A stretch of 64,000 bases of DNA from Desulfotruncus arcticus DSM 17038 (GTDB lineage: Bacteria > Bacillota > Desulfotomaculia > Desulfotomaculales > Desulfallaceae), in contig NZ_FOOX01000002.1 of assembly GCF_900113335.1 (NCBI RefSeq), forward strand, positions 397,635-461,634, in the 5' to 3' direction. The notes under the pieces were generated by a model that worked only from the letters and a program-made list of their open reading frames with translations, had not been told where the DNA came from and did no database searches. A program made the position numbers and the translations under genes. Each line of letters starts with the position of its first letter. Within the stretch, counting starts at the first letter, position 1. Of the stretch, positions 34,404-43,258 are shown one piece after another.

Positions 34404-35105
34404 TTAAGATAGTACCCGGTGTTCCTCATTTGTTCGAAAAATATTGCGATATTCTTCTACCAACTCCTCAGGCCGGTAGATGGTAATTTTCCCTTTATCC
34501 AGCCGGCCTACCCGGTCCATGTAAGCACTGTATTCAAGTCTGTTAAAAGCCCAGAGGCAAGTGCCCCCGCCGTATAAATAATTTTTTATTGCTTTAATAA
34601 TTAAATTATGAGAATGGAAATCAAGGCCATCAATCAATTCATCAACCAGCAACAGCTTGGGTGCGTTTAGCAAAGCACAGGCCAGGGCAAGTCGCTGGTA
34701 AACACCTTCCTCCAGGGTGTCAATCGGATCATTTAAGTAATCTTGCAGTTCCAACTGCTCCACTACCTGCCGGATGTTCTGTGAGCCGGCTTTTTTTAGA
34801 GCGGCGATAAAGTCCAGATTTTCGCAAGCCTTTAAGTCTTGAAAAAGACTTTTTTCCTGAGTTACCAGCCCCAGGTAGCTTTTAAATTTTTCTGTTCTTC
34901 TGATATCATAATTCATTATCCTGACGCTGCCCGCCCTAAATCTGTCAATACCGGCAAGAACATGCAGCAGGGCTGTTTTTCCGGCGGATTTGTTGCCGAA
35001 TAAGCCGAAGCATTCCCCTGTTTGCACTTCCATGGATAGTTCATTAAGAACACACTTTTTTCTTATAACCTGAAGCAGGTTTTGGACTTCTATAATAGGC
35101 GGCAT
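34404..35105 (-). CDS. ABC transporter ATPase with altered signature motif
   Basis: About 233 residues from ATG 35105, behind GGAGGG; TTG 35123 is a less likely start. Walker A is GNKSAGKT, Walker B LLLVDELIDGLD with the catalytic Glu kept. The ABC signature, normally LSGGxxQR, is LEEGVYQR, and the switch His region reads LWAFNRLEYSAYMDRV with Asn where His is expected. Either the ATPase works slowly or the motifs tolerate change in this family. It serves the two ABC-2 permeases downstream and follows the HlyD-like adaptor with a 20-base gap. Confidence 0.87.
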   Translation of the reverse strand: MPPIIEVQNLLQVIRKKCVLNELSMEVQTGECFGLFGNKSAGKTALLHVLAGIDRFRAGSVRIMNYDIRRTEKFKSYLGLVTQEKSLFQDLKACENLDFIAALKKAGSQNIRQVVEQLELQDYLNDPIDTLEEGVYQRLALACALLNAPKLLLVDELIDGLDFHSHNLIIKAIKNYLYGGGTCLWAFNRLEYSAYMDRVGRLDKGKITIYRPEELVEEYRNIFRTNEEHRVLS

Positions 35106-35125
35106 AGCTCTATATCCCTCCAAGT

Positions 35126-36199
35126 TTATTTGCTCTCCTCCAGCAGTTTGACCGTAGCTGTCATGCCCACTTTCAGTGTCAGGTCCGGGTTGGGGACATC
35201 CACCTTAACCTCAAAACTGCGGATATCATGGCTATATTGTTCGTTAACCGCCTTTTGCACGGCAAATTCTCCGGCATCGTTGATCCAAACCACCCCGCCC
35301 CGGAAAACCTTACCGGGATAGGCATCTACTTTAATTTCCGCCTCTTGTTTGAGATGTACCCGGCCAATTTTTTTCTCATCAATAAAAATCTTGACGTATG
35401 TATGATTTAAATCGGCAATTTCCAGAACAGGGGTGCCGGCGTTAACCATTTCCCCCTCTTCCAAGTATTTTTGGGTAATATAGCCGGTCAGCGGTGACTT
35501 TAGCAGGGTATTGTCCAAGGCGGCTTGGGCTTCCTGCACAACTCCCCGTGCTTGTTCCACCTGGCCTAACGCAGCCTGATATTGTGATTGAGATACCTGC
35601 ACCTTCAGGCGGGCCGACAGTGCCTGGTTTAAAGCAGCCTCGGCCTCTGTTAACTGGTTTTGGGCCAGAGTATAGCTGGTGACTGCTTTATCATAGTCAT
35701 TATCGGATATGGCCTGTTCCTGGTGTAAGGCGGTCATCCGGTCATAGGTTTTTTGAGCATTACTCAGGCTTGTTTTGGCCTGTGCTACTTTAGCGCCGGC
35801 CTGATCTATGGCCGCTTCCACCTGCTGACTGTTTAACGGAACAGCTTCACTTGCCTCACGGGCCTGTGCTTGAGCTGATTGGTAGGCGCCCTGAGCCTGA
35901 CTTAGCTTGGCTGCTATTTCTATGCTGTCCAGGTTAGCCAATTTCTGTCCTGCTTGTACATTGCTTCCTTCGTCACAATAGAGCTTAGCAATTTTCCCGG
36001 GTACTTTAAAAGAAGCCACCACGCTTTTAGCTTCCACTGTTCCTGTAGTAGTTAAGCTGTTTTGTGCGTCGGCGAGGGCGCTTTGCTTGCCGGCAAAGTA
36101 GTTATTGAAAATAAATACGGCAGCAACAATGAGCCCTAAAAACAGGACTGTAACCAGGGCTTTTTGAAAATTAATTTTTTTAAAGGCATCGGCAGACAT
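35126..36199 (-). CDS. HlyD/EmrA-type membrane fusion protein
   Basis: 357 residues from ATG 36199 behind GGAGGATC. An N-terminal helix (ALVTVLFLGLIVAAVFIFNN) anchors it; the biotinyl-lipoyl-like half (VASFKVPGKIAKLYCDEGSNVQAGQKLANLD, seen in two blocks) is followed by a long Ala/Gln-rich coiled coil with QAQ and AEAALNQALSAR, then the second lipoyl half and a beta-barrel (SPLTGYITQKYLEEGEMVNAG). Such adaptors connect ABC-2 permeases to the outside. In a monoderm it would extend into the wall. First structural gene after the TetR regulator. Confidence 0.9.
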   Translation of the reverse strand: MSADAFKKINFQKALVTVLFLGLIVAAVFIFNNYFAGKQSALADAQNSLTTTGTVEAKSVVASFKVPGKIAKLYCDEGSNVQAGQKLANLDSIEIAAKLSQAQGAYQSAQAQAREASEAVPLNSQQVEAAIDQAGAKVAQAKTSLSNAQKTYDRMTALHQEQAISDNDYDKAVTSYTLAQNQLTEAEAALNQALSARLKVQVSQSQYQAALGQVEQARGVVQEAQAALDNTLLKSPLTGYITQKYLEEGEMVNAGTPVLEIADLNHTYVKIFIDEKKIGRVHLKQEAEIKVDAYPGKVFRGGVVWINDAGEFAVQKAVNEQYSHDIRSFEVKVDVPNPDLTLKVGMTATVKLLEESK

Positions 36200-36234
36200 T
36201 TTTGATCCTCCTTCTGGTTTTGTATAAATGTAAG

Positions 36235-36864
36235 CTAACAGGAGATACCTTCAAAAATAAGTTCCAGTATATGCTGCAACCTTTTTTCCAGCATAGCCGG
36301 GGAAATTATGTCTTCCTCCCACATAAACTGCAGCATGTATCGGCGGGTGAAGTAAAACAGGCACAAGGAGTTTACGCTTACCAGAACTTGGCGAATATCA
36401 ATGTGGGGCCGGAACAGTCCTTCTTGAACACCCGATTTCATAATCTCATTTAGCACGGGCCAGCTTTCCCAAAGATAGTCGGGCAGTAATTCCCTGGCGT
36501 ATTTCCCGCCCTGCATGGCTTCCCAGCCCATGATGCGTACATACTCAGGGTTTTCCGCCAGGAAATAAAAGTAACTTCGAATAACCTGCTCAGCTTTTTC
36601 CCTGGGACCGCTGCCCTCTTGAACAGCCAGCATGCCTGTAGTATAGATCTTGTTAAAATTTCTGTTCAGCACGGCCTGATAAAGATTTTCTTTACTGCCG
36701 AAGTAATAATAAAGCATGCGTTTATTTATTTTAGCAAGCTCGGCAATTTCATCCACCCGGGCACCGTCTAAACCTTTTTGGGCAAAAATTTTTTCTGCTG
36801 ATTGCAAAATACGTTGTTTGGTTTCCTCAGCTTTTGATTCGATATCCTTCAATAGCAGCACCAT
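36235..36864 (-). CDS. TetR family transcriptional regulator
   Basis: 209 residues. The N-terminal helix-turn-helix has RILQSAEKIFAQKGLDGARV and INKRMLYYYFGSKENLYQAV, typical of TetR/AcrR. The C-terminal domain (YFYFLAENPEYVRIMGWEAM and on) resembles the CecR/AefR-like ligand-binding type seen with HlyD-ABC-2 efflux operons. It begins the leftward operon, with the adaptor gene 35 bases behind it, and probably represses its own operon through the palindrome at 36872-36901. Confidence 0.9.
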   Translation of the reverse strand: MVLLLKDIESKAEETKQRILQSAEKIFAQKGLDGARVDEIAELAKINKRMLYYYFGSKENLYQAVLNRNFNKIYTTGMLAVQEGSGPREKAEQVIRSYFYFLAENPEYVRIMGWEAMQGGKYARELLPDYLWESWPVLNEIMKSGVQEGLFRPHIDIRQVLVSVNSLCLFYFTRRYMLQFMWEEDIISPAMLEKRLQHILELIFEGISC

Positions 36865-36871
36865 CTTTCCA

Positions 36872-36901
36872 GGTAACTAACTAACTAATTAGTTAATTAC
36901 C
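36872..36901. promoter_or_regulatory. Palindromic operator, probably for the TetR regulator
   Basis: TAACTAATTAGTTA (36882-36895) is a perfect 14-bp palindrome within a larger symmetric region flanked by GGTAA and TTACC. It lies 8 bases before the tetR start codon, where an autoregulatory operator is expected. Confidence 0.65.
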
Positions 36902-37168
36902 ATTTTATAAGCATCTATATTTTTGTCAACTATCCTGAAAATAAATAAAATGTATTTTCATCCTATGATGGTGCCGCGCAGCGGCATGGTGGTATAATCA
37001 GAAAAAATCTTTACTAATATTCCAAGTAACTAACATTTCCGTTTTTCACTCTGCCTGGTAAAAGCACGTTATCAGGATAAAATCCGGGAGAAACAGCACA
37101 AATGACAGCATCTGGATAATCTGTAAGACATACAGGTTCCTGGTGACCAATAAGCAACTTTAATCAGG
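36902..37168. other. Intergenic region
   Basis: About 270 bases without a gene. It holds an inverted repeat GAAAATA/TATTTTC near 36938-36960, a GCCGCGCAGCGGC hairpin near 36972, and a TATAAT-like element after it. No function assigned. Confidence 0.35.
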
Positions 37169-37199
37169 TTGACAATTGCAACGAATGCATGGGTATAAT
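37169..37199 (+). promoter_or_regulatory. Probable promoter of the acyltransferase gene
   Basis: Perfect TTGACA (37169-37174) and TATAAT (37194-37199) with a 19-base spacer, about 100 bases before the start codon. Confidence 0.6.
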
Positions 37200-37302
37200 G
37201 GCCAAAATAAATACACTGCGGGTTGCAGTTTGGAGGAGATGTAACGTTTTGATTTTCCCATTGCTGCATAGGGAGAAAAGAAACAAGCGTTAAAAAAATG
37301 TC

Positions 37303-38391
37303 ATGGAAAAGATTTTGCAACTAAATCCTTACAAGGAGAAAAGAGCGGTCGATCAAATTGGCCCTCTGGTTGTTCCGGCACCGGTTCTTGCTGATCGGGG
37401 CTGGGTAAAAGAAATGGAGTTGCTTCGCGGTATGTCCTGCATTGGGGTGGTTGTCGGGCATTCGGTGGTTTATCCGCATACCACCGGGGTTTTGGAAGTG
37501 ATCAATCAATTTGTTACTATTGTCGTTCCGTTTTTCCTTTTTCTCTCCACCTTTTTGGCGTTTTATACCAATCCCAACGGAACTCCACGCGGTTATCTGA
37601 AAAAGCATTTTTGCCAGGTGGGGGTACCCTACCTGCTGTGGGCCACTATTTACACCTGGCTTCCGGTCTTAACGGGCATAACACAGGCGCCCACTTTTTC
37701 GGAATACCTGAAAAAACTAACGGGTGGCGCCTTTGATTTATATTTCATTCCGATTGTATTGCAGTTCTACCTGGTTTTTGCGTTGAATCGCTTTGCCTGG
37801 TTTCGGCGGTTGCTTTACTCACCTTGGGCTCTCATAGTCAGCCTGGGGCTGATGCTTAGTATACAAACACTGTTCAGCGGCCCGTTCCGACCGGTTTTCC
37901 CGTACTTTTATCTGACCTTTCCCGCCTGGTGCTTCTATTTCGTGCTTGGTGCCTGGGTGGCCCGTTGGTGGGAGCCCATTCGGGAATGGCTGACGCGGCC
38001 TTGGCGATCGGTACAGTTGGCTGTGCTTTTTCCAGCGGGTCTTTGGGCTATCATTCAATTGCCGCAGGCGGCTTCGTTTCAGCCCCTCGTCCAGGTGGCA
38101 TCGCTGTTGATGTTGCCCTTTCTGCTGACTCTGATCAGCCGTATTCCGAAAGGCACATGGCTGGAACTGGTTGCCCGTCATTCGTTCGGCATTTACTTGA
38201 TTCACCGGTTACCGTTCAACCAGTTTCAGCATTTCTACGCTACTTTGGAGCCATATTCGTTTTTTTTAACCAGCTTGGTCGTGCAGGGAGGTATTGGATA
38301 TGGCCTGACCCGGATTCTGCACCGCCTACCAGGCTTGGGCTGGACGATTGGCGCATGGGGCAGGGCGAAAGTGTTAAAGAGGGTTGGGTGA
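37303..38391 (+). CDS. Membrane acyltransferase (Acyltransferase_3 family)
   Basis: 362 residues with about ten membrane helices. The start of the domain, MELLRGMSCIGVVVGHSVVY, has the Arg and His typical of this family (OafA/NolL-like), and VARHSFGIYLIHRLPFNQFQ near the end matches its last conserved block. These enzymes acetylate or succinylate surface polysaccharides or other cell-envelope sugars using acyl donors from the cytoplasm. The first 35 residues are a soluble lead. No polysaccharide genes are adjacent. The ribosome binding site is poor (AGAAAAG well upstream). Substrate unknown. Confidence 0.85.
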   Translation: MEKILQLNPYKEKRAVDQIGPLVVPAPVLADRGWVKEMELLRGMSCIGVVVGHSVVYPHTTGVLEVINQFVTIVVPFFLFLSTFLAFYTNPNGTPRGYLKKHFCQVGVPYLLWATIYTWLPVLTGITQAPTFSEYLKKLTGGAFDLYFIPIVLQFYLVFALNRFAWFRRLLYSPWALIVSLGLMLSIQTLFSGPFRPVFPYFYLTFPAWCFYFVLGAWVARWWEPIREWLTRPWRSVQLAVLFPAGLWAIIQLPQAASFQPLVQVASLLMLPFLLTLISRIPKGTWLELVARHSFGIYLIHRLPFNQFQHFYATLEPYSFFLTSLVVQGGIGYGLTRILHRLPGLGWTIGAWGRAKVLKRVG

Positions 38392-38415
38392 AAGCGCCGG
38401 GATAAACCGGCGAGT

Positions 38416-39051
38416 TTACCGTACATGTCCCCGGTTTATGGCTTCCCACAGGTAAAGGGAGGCTGCCGAACGGTACGGCCGCCACTTTTCACCGTATTGT
38501 TCAAGATCTTTGGCGCCTGGCATTTCATCCAGGTGATACAGCCATTGCACCGCTCTCCGCAAACCAAGATCGGCAATTGATAGAACATCGGGGCGCCCCA
38601 AAGAAAATATTAGGAACATTTGGGCGGTCCACACACCGATGCCCTTTATTATGGTTAAGGTGCGGATTACCTCGTCATCCGTCATTTCGGGCAGCCTGGC
38701 CAGGTTCACTTCACCGGACGACACTTTCCCGGCCAGGTCCTTAACATATATAATCTTTGGCCTGGAAACCCCGGCGGCCCGCAGCTTATCCTCGTCAAAG
38801 GCCAGTATCATCTCTGGCTTCATTTCTCCGCAGGCTTGTACGATTCTATTCCATATGGTTGTAGCCGCCTTTACAGATAGCTGCTGACCAATAATAGATC
38901 TGACCAACGAAGCGAAATAATCGTCCCTTAATGGCAAAGTTAGCTCACCAATCAGGTCGATTAATTCCCCCAGCAGGGGGTCGGTAGCGGTAAGGCTTAC
39001 GATGGCGTCACATTTTGTAGTTAGCGTAAATTGTCCTGTTACGGTAATCAC
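38416..39051 (-). CDS. DNA-3-methyladenine glycosylase II-like (AlkA, HhH-GPD)
   Basis: 211 residues. The HhH-GPD core is clear: YFASLVRSIIGQQLSVKAAT, then the helix-hairpin-helix IKGIGVWTAQMFLIFSLGRP, followed by DVLSIADLGLRRAV with the catalytic Asp, and the tail WRPYRSAASLYLWEAI. The enzyme removes alkylated bases such as 3-methyladenine as the first step of base excision repair. It lacks the N-terminal domain of E. coli AlkA, as usual for the shorter bacterial forms. Start GTG 39051. Single gene, not in an operon with its neighbours. Confidence 0.9.
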   Translation of the reverse strand: MITVTGQFTLTTKCDAIVSLTATDPLLGELIDLIGELTLPLRDDYFASLVRSIIGQQLSVKAATTIWNRIVQACGEMKPEMILAFDEDKLRAAGVSRPKIIYVKDLAGKVSSGEVNLARLPEMTDDEVIRTLTIIKGIGVWTAQMFLIFSLGRPDVLSIADLGLRRAVQWLYHLDEMPGAKDLEQYGEKWRPYRSAASLYLWEAINRGHVR

Positions 39052-39210
39052 CTGTCATACTGTATATAATTATTTCCCTAAATATACACATAAATCAGGT
39101 ATCAGGCAACCCTGCATAACTATCACACGGGGTTATGGTTAAGCACAGGAACATGGGTTCGATACCAACATATAATCGCCCCGCAAGGGGGTTGTTAGAA
39201 CTAATATATC

Positions 39211-39248
39211 AAGGCAGGGTGAAACAGCCATACCCTGCCTTATATAGT
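39211..39248 (+). terminator. Hairpin between convergent signals near 39.2 kb
   Basis: AAGGCAGGGT (39211-39220) pairs perfectly with ACCCTGCCTT (39232-39241), with T-rich sequence following on the plus strand. The copper-storage-like gene ends at 39251 on the minus strand, so the stem can also protect its 3' end. Confidence 0.6.
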
Positions 39249-39250
39249 TT

Positions 39251-39691
39251 TTATTTATTTTCATCTTTCTTTTCCGGTTGAGAACACATGCCAGGTGCAC
39301 CAGGGCAAACGGGACCGGTGTAACCGGGCATTGACATTCCGGCAAAAGCCCTACATTCTCTAGCACAATCCATACAGACCCGACCGCAAAATTGTGATTG
39401 GGGATCAGGCATTCTCAAACAGTGTTCTCCGCAAACTTCACAGACTTGAGCGCATAAGGCAGCTAGTGACCTGGCAAACATACTACAACGGGCAATGTAT
39501 TTAGCTGTCAGTGTGCAGATGTCCGCACAATCACGTAAATACTGAAGTTGGGTTGCTCTTGCTTGGTCGCACATTCCAAGTACTGCGGTGAAGGTATTTT
39601 CGCACACGGCTTCACAGTGTTGGACGACGTTTAATACACGTTCATGGCTTTCTATGGGGTAGTAAGCATAACTTGCCGGGTTTTCAGACAT
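39251..39691 (-). CDS. Cys-rich four-helix copper-storage-like protein (Csp/DUF326 type)
   Basis: 146 residues with more than a dozen Cys spaced as helical repeats: HCEAVCENTF, CDQARATQ, CADICTLTAKYIARCS, ALCAQVCEVCGEHC and FCGRVCMDCARECRAF. This spacing lines the core of four-helix-bundle copper storage proteins (Csp) that bind many Cu(I) ions. No signal peptide, so it would act in the cytoplasm (Csp3-like). The C-terminal 25 residues (MSMPGYTGPVCPGAPGM) are an extra flexible Met/Pro/Cys tail. Start ATG 39691 follows AAAGGAGTGG. It sits alone just before the type III Wadjet operon. Confidence 0.8.
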   Translation of the reverse strand: MSENPASYAYYPIESHERVLNVVQHCEAVCENTFTAVLGMCDQARATQLQYLRDCADICTLTAKYIARCSMFARSLAALCAQVCEVCGEHCLRMPDPQSQFCGRVCMDCARECRAFAGMSMPGYTGPVCPGAPGMCSQPEKKDENK

Positions 39692-39995
39692 AATACCACT
39701 CCTTTCAATTTATTGACATAATATGCCAAGGGATGCATAACGGTACCATAAAAAAAATATTCTCCCATGATCTCACATGAGTTTAACTGTGTATTTCAGC
39801 CATGCTGTTTATTAAGAAGGAGATATGGCTATTTTTTGGCGCTAAGACCAAAGATATGGATGCCCGGTTCATGCTCTTCCAGCGGGAAGAAGGGGAAGAA
39901 CGGAGCCTTGCAGATGGCATGTATTGATGCCGGTAGGAAGTTTTTGTTTTACATTAGCTAAATATGATACAATTACGCTAAAAAAGGTGTTTAGC
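39692..39995. other. Intergenic region upstream of the type III Wadjet operon
   Basis: About 300 bases. A 41-codon plus-strand frame (ATG 39802 to 39927, with KDMDARFMLFQREEG) has no clear ribosome binding site and no family. TACAAT near 39968 with TTGTTT about 18 bases before may be the promoter of jetD. Confidence 0.35.
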
Positions 39996-41015
39996 GTGCT
40001 TGATCGTAAACTACTGGACTTTTTAAAAGCATATAAGAATTCATCCATTACTTTGGGCAAGCTTGAACAATTCTGTCCCGGTTCAACAACCTATGAGGAT
40101 TTTGCTGCAGCGGTACTGTCGTTGGAAGAGCAAGGTGTCTTAAAGAAAATAGATTCGTCAGGCGAAAATTATAAAGATCCCTCGTTAGCTAACAAATATG
40201 CAATAAAGAAAGATGCTCTAAAACTGCACCACCAACAAATTAAACAGCTGCAGTTGACTGTACACCCGTTAATCAGCCTGGACCGCTATTACAAACTAAG
40301 CGAAAAAGAATGGGAGAAAGATTATAAATATATTAAAAAAATAGATGCTTATTTGAAAAATAAAGGAGTTCCCCAACTGCCTGTTTCCATGCCCCAGCGC
40401 TCCTATGAATTGGTGGCGGATGAAAAATGGCTGGAAGCCGGAGGCACTAAAGTTCTAGAACGGTTGGGTGTTGGGGAGCAGCTGAAAATAGAACAAACCC
40501 CGGACCCGCTAATGCTTGCTGTTGCTCCCAAACGGTTTACTTCCTTATCGCATCTGCATCTGGTTGTGGAAAATAAAACCACCTACTATGCCCTGGCTGA
40601 TATTCTTTGCGAAACGGCATTTACCTCATTGATCTATGGGCAAGGCTGGAAAGCATCTGCCAATCTGGCTTATTTGCCAAAGCAATTAAATCTCCCGGGG
40701 TGCGAACATATAATTTACTATTTTGGTGATTTGGATGCCGAAGGAATACGCATCTGGTGGTATATTAACGAGAAAATAAAAACAACACCCGCCGTTGCTT
40801 TCTACCGGGCGCTTTTAACCAAACAGGCGAAGTATGGCAAACAAACTCAGCGCCCGGACCGGCGGGCATTGGCACAATTTTCAGCTTACTTTAGCCGGGA
40901 TGCCGGGCAGCAGCTGTCAAACCTCTTAGCTGAAGGCCGCTACTATCCTCAGGAAGCGTTAAGCAAAGACGAACTTCAGGAAATATGGAGGAATAGCGCA
41001 TGGACGACCAGCTAA
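39996..41015 (+). CDS. jetD: Wadjet type III nuclease subunit JetD (TOPRIM)
   Basis: About 339 residues from GTG 39996, which follows AAAAGGTG; an earlier in-frame ATG (39924) would place the start before the likely promoter. The N-terminal part (LDRKLLDFLKAYKNSS) is a winged helix; the C-terminal TOPRIM domain has HLVVENKTTYYAL with Glu192 and YYFGDLDAEGIRIWWYIN with Asp245 and Asp247. JetD cuts circular DNA trapped by the SMC-like complex. In this system jetD is the first gene, followed by jetA (16-base overlap), jetB and jetC. Catalytic residues are intact. AT-richer than the type II operon. Confidence 0.88.
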   Translation: MLDRKLLDFLKAYKNSSITLGKLEQFCPGSTTYEDFAAAVLSLEEQGVLKKIDSSGENYKDPSLANKYAIKKDALKLHHQQIKQLQLTVHPLISLDRYYKLSEKEWEKDYKYIKKIDAYLKNKGVPQLPVSMPQRSYELVADEKWLEAGGTKVLERLGVGEQLKIEQTPDPLMLAVAPKRFTSLSHLHLVVENKTTYYALADILCETAFTSLIYGQGWKASANLAYLPKQLNLPGCEHIIYYFGDLDAEGIRIWWYINEKIKTTPAVAFYRALLTKQAKYGKQTQRPDRRALAQFSAYFSRDAGQQLSNLLAEGRYYPQEALSKDELQEIWRNSAWTTS

Positions 41016-42499
41016 AAGGAATTACCTCCGGTTATCATGAGCGGATGCACCGCATCGGATTATTTGAGCCGCTGTTTAAACTTAAAAGTAAAAGCGGCAA
41101 AGACAGAGACGGAGTGCCCATTGACTATTATGGTTTGGGCATGCTGACGCTGCTTTTTTTCTTTGAACATATGCTAATGAGAAAAAAGGCCGGGGTGCGT
41201 GAACTTGCCAGATATCTGGCCGATCTGACGAGTAATGAAATTTCACTGGACGCTAAAGGCTATGAAAGTTTAGCCCGTTCCATTATTGAAACTTTCCGGC
41301 CCCCGGGAGGGAAAAGGGCGGCCCATCTTTTTTATAATTGGGAAACACGCCGAACCGAGGAGTCATTATACTCGTATTTAAAAGCGGCCAAACATGACCT
41401 GGAATCATACAGCCAGTATTATGTTTTAGATGAGCACGGGCTGGAGCTTATCTTTGCCACCAAGGAGTTTTTCAGCGAGTTTCAGCTGTCAATCAACCAG
41501 CTGCTGTTGCGTAAACAGCTGGAAAAAGGGGAGTTTGCGGGCGCCCTCAGGCAAATTGAAGAAATGCGCATGAACGTTGAACAGCTGCAGGAACGAATGA
41601 GAAAAGTAAAGCAGGAGATTCAGCGCAATATTATTTCAGACGAAGCTTACCAGCGCTATGAGCAGACTATACAAGATGTGCACCAGCGGCTGCAGCGCGA
41701 AAACGAAGAGTTTGAGGAACTGCTGGCCTTTGTGCATGAAACCAGGGACCGGTTGAGCTACGAAAAAACAGATCGCCGCGATCAAAGAGCTTATGAGCTG
41801 ATTTTAAGAATTGATGGCGAACTGGGTGAAGTTCACTACCAGCACAGCTTATTATTAAAAAAATCTATAGAACTAAATACCACCGTTTTAAAAGCCGCCA
41901 GGGAGTCCTTATATTTTGTTGCTGTAAATTCCTTTAACTTTGACCAGGAAATTGTGGCCCGGCTGATCGCCACACCACTGCCTGTTCAGGCGGCCCGTGT
42001 GCTGGTGGAGCCGGTTTTAGCGCTGGAACAATACCAGGGCTGGTCCCCGTTAACGGTATTTGCACCGCAGCATATTGGCGGGGATGAATCCACAAATGAA
42101 GCAGCTCAATTCTTATCGATATCCTCGGAAGAGCAAAAGCGCATTGACCAAAAAATACAAAGGCAAAATTTCACCAGAATAATGGAAATAATTAACCAAC
42201 TATTTCAAGATGCCGGGACATTTACACTCCGGCAAATGGTTGAGCAGCTACAAGCCACCGGACAAGCTCAACTGCTTAACCACAGATCCTTTTATGACTT
42301 TTGGCTGCTGCTGCACCAAAATTCTCCTTTAGAGATAGCTAAATTCAAAAATAATGACGAGCAAGTATTTACTTTTGCCGGTGCACAACAAGTATTTGGT
42401 AAAAATGTAAAGAGGATTATTGTTGAGGAACTACCGGAAACTGTAAGTGTAAACGAGAGGTATGAGATCCAGAACTTTATCTTTCAGTTGGGACGGTAA
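41000..42499 (+). CDS. jetA: Wadjet type III protein JetA (DUF5716)
   Basis: 499 residues starting inside the end of jetD. The N terminus HERMHRIGLFEPLFKLKSKS, followed by the helix YGLGMLTLLFFFEHMLMRKK, is the start expected for DUF5716 JetA proteins. A coiled-coil stretch (about residues 180-260, with QLQERMRKVKQEIQRN) and a C-terminal winged-helix region with IMEIINQLFQDAGTFTLRQM follow. It is the kleisin-like subunit joining the JetC heads. JetB begins 6 bases after its stop. Not closely similar to the type II JetA in this window, in line with a separate Wadjet type. Confidence 0.85.
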   Translation: MDDQLKGITSGYHERMHRIGLFEPLFKLKSKSGKDRDGVPIDYYGLGMLTLLFFFEHMLMRKKAGVRELARYLADLTSNEISLDAKGYESLARSIIETFRPPGGKRAAHLFYNWETRRTEESLYSYLKAAKHDLESYSQYYVLDEHGLELIFATKEFFSEFQLSINQLLLRKQLEKGEFAGALRQIEEMRMNVEQLQERMRKVKQEIQRNIISDEAYQRYEQTIQDVHQRLQRENEEFEELLAFVHETRDRLSYEKTDRRDQRAYELILRIDGELGEVHYQHSLLLKKSIELNTTVLKAARESLYFVAVNSFNFDQEIVARLIATPLPVQAARVLVEPVLALEQYQGWSPLTVFAPQHIGGDESTNEAAQFLSISSEEQKRIDQKIQRQNFTRIMEIINQLFQDAGTFTLRQMVEQLQATGQAQLLNHRSFYDFWLLLHQNSPLEIAKFKNNDEQVFTFAGAQQVFGKNVKRIIVEELPETVSVNERYEIQNFIFQLGR

Positions 42500-42505
42500 A
42501 AAAAT

Positions 42506-43258
42506 ATGCTATATGAACAAGAACAAATTATTCAGGCCTTTCGCTTGTTCTCCAAGCTTAGTATAGACGGTAAAGGCAGCGAAGATGAGCTCAGGCTGTA
42601 TTTCAGTGATGATCAGATCAGGGGTCTGGTTGATCAGTTTGCCCAGGAGGTTGAATGCACCATTATCTCCGCCGGGGACAATTTATATTTTGTTCCCCTG
42701 GCATTGAGCTCGCCCCATCATATCAAGAACGAAACCTTAAAGCGGACATATTTAAAAGCCAACTCAACCAATAACGACATTTATTTGATGTATGTGTCAA
42801 TCGTTGTTTTATTTGGGGCTTTTTATAATAGTTATCAAACCATAGAGCCCACAATTGATTTTATCTCAATGAGTGAATGGCTTAAACTGCTGGATGAGCG
42901 CCTGCAAGCCTTAAAGGAACATGACCGGGAGACGCTGGCGGAGGCGGAAAAGGATTACAAGTATAATTGGTGCGCTATCCTGGAAAAGTGGGATGCCCTG
43001 GATGACTTAAAAGAAACGGCCAAAACCCAGGATAAGCGCACCAACAGCCGCCTGGGCTTTCTCGATAGCGTCAAACGTTTCCTTGAAGCGCAGGAGCTTG
43101 TTCACGATATTGGCAATTTTGAACTTGAGTTAACTGAAAAGGCCAAAACCATTATTCAGCGGTATTATATGGAAATAGAATACAACCGGGGGATTTTGGA
43201 GTTCATGTACCAGTTGGAAGAAAAGAAAGGGGAAGCTGAAGTTGCCGGCAATCTCTAA
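42506..43258 (+). CDS. jetB: Wadjet type III protein JetB (DUF6063)
   Basis: 250 residues. It begins MLYEQEQIIQAFRLFSKLSI and has a predicted double winged-helix, MukE-like make-up with NNDIYLMYVSIVVLFGAFYN in the middle. The C-terminal RYYMEIEYNRGILEFMYQLE is characteristic of the family. In Wadjet, JetB dimers bind the JetA kleisin and the DNA. The 3' end overlaps jetC by 17 bases, suggesting translational coupling. No defect seen. The name rests on gene order and length as well as family resemblance. Confidence 0.82.
   Translation: MLYEQEQIIQAFRLFSKLSIDGKGSEDELRLYFSDDQIRGLVDQFAQEVECTIISAGDNLYFVPLALSSPHHIKNETLKRTYLKANSTNNDIYLMYVSIVVLFGAFYNSYQTIEPTIDFISMSEWLKLLDERLQALKEHDRETLAEAEKDYKYNWCAILEKWDALDDLKETAKTQDKRTNSRLGFLDSVKRFLEAQELVHDIGNFELELTEKAKTIIQRYYMEIEYNRGILEFMYQLEEKKGEAEVAGNL

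Noticed and set aside
39153..39170. GGTTCGATACC, resembling a tRNA T-loop
   Set aside because: No acceptor stem, anticodon arm or D-loop can be placed around it, so it is not a tRNA.
39802..39927. 41-codon plus-strand frame before the type III Wadjet operon
   Set aside because: No ribosome binding site before its ATG and no recognisable similarity; a GGAG inside it does not fit an in-frame start.
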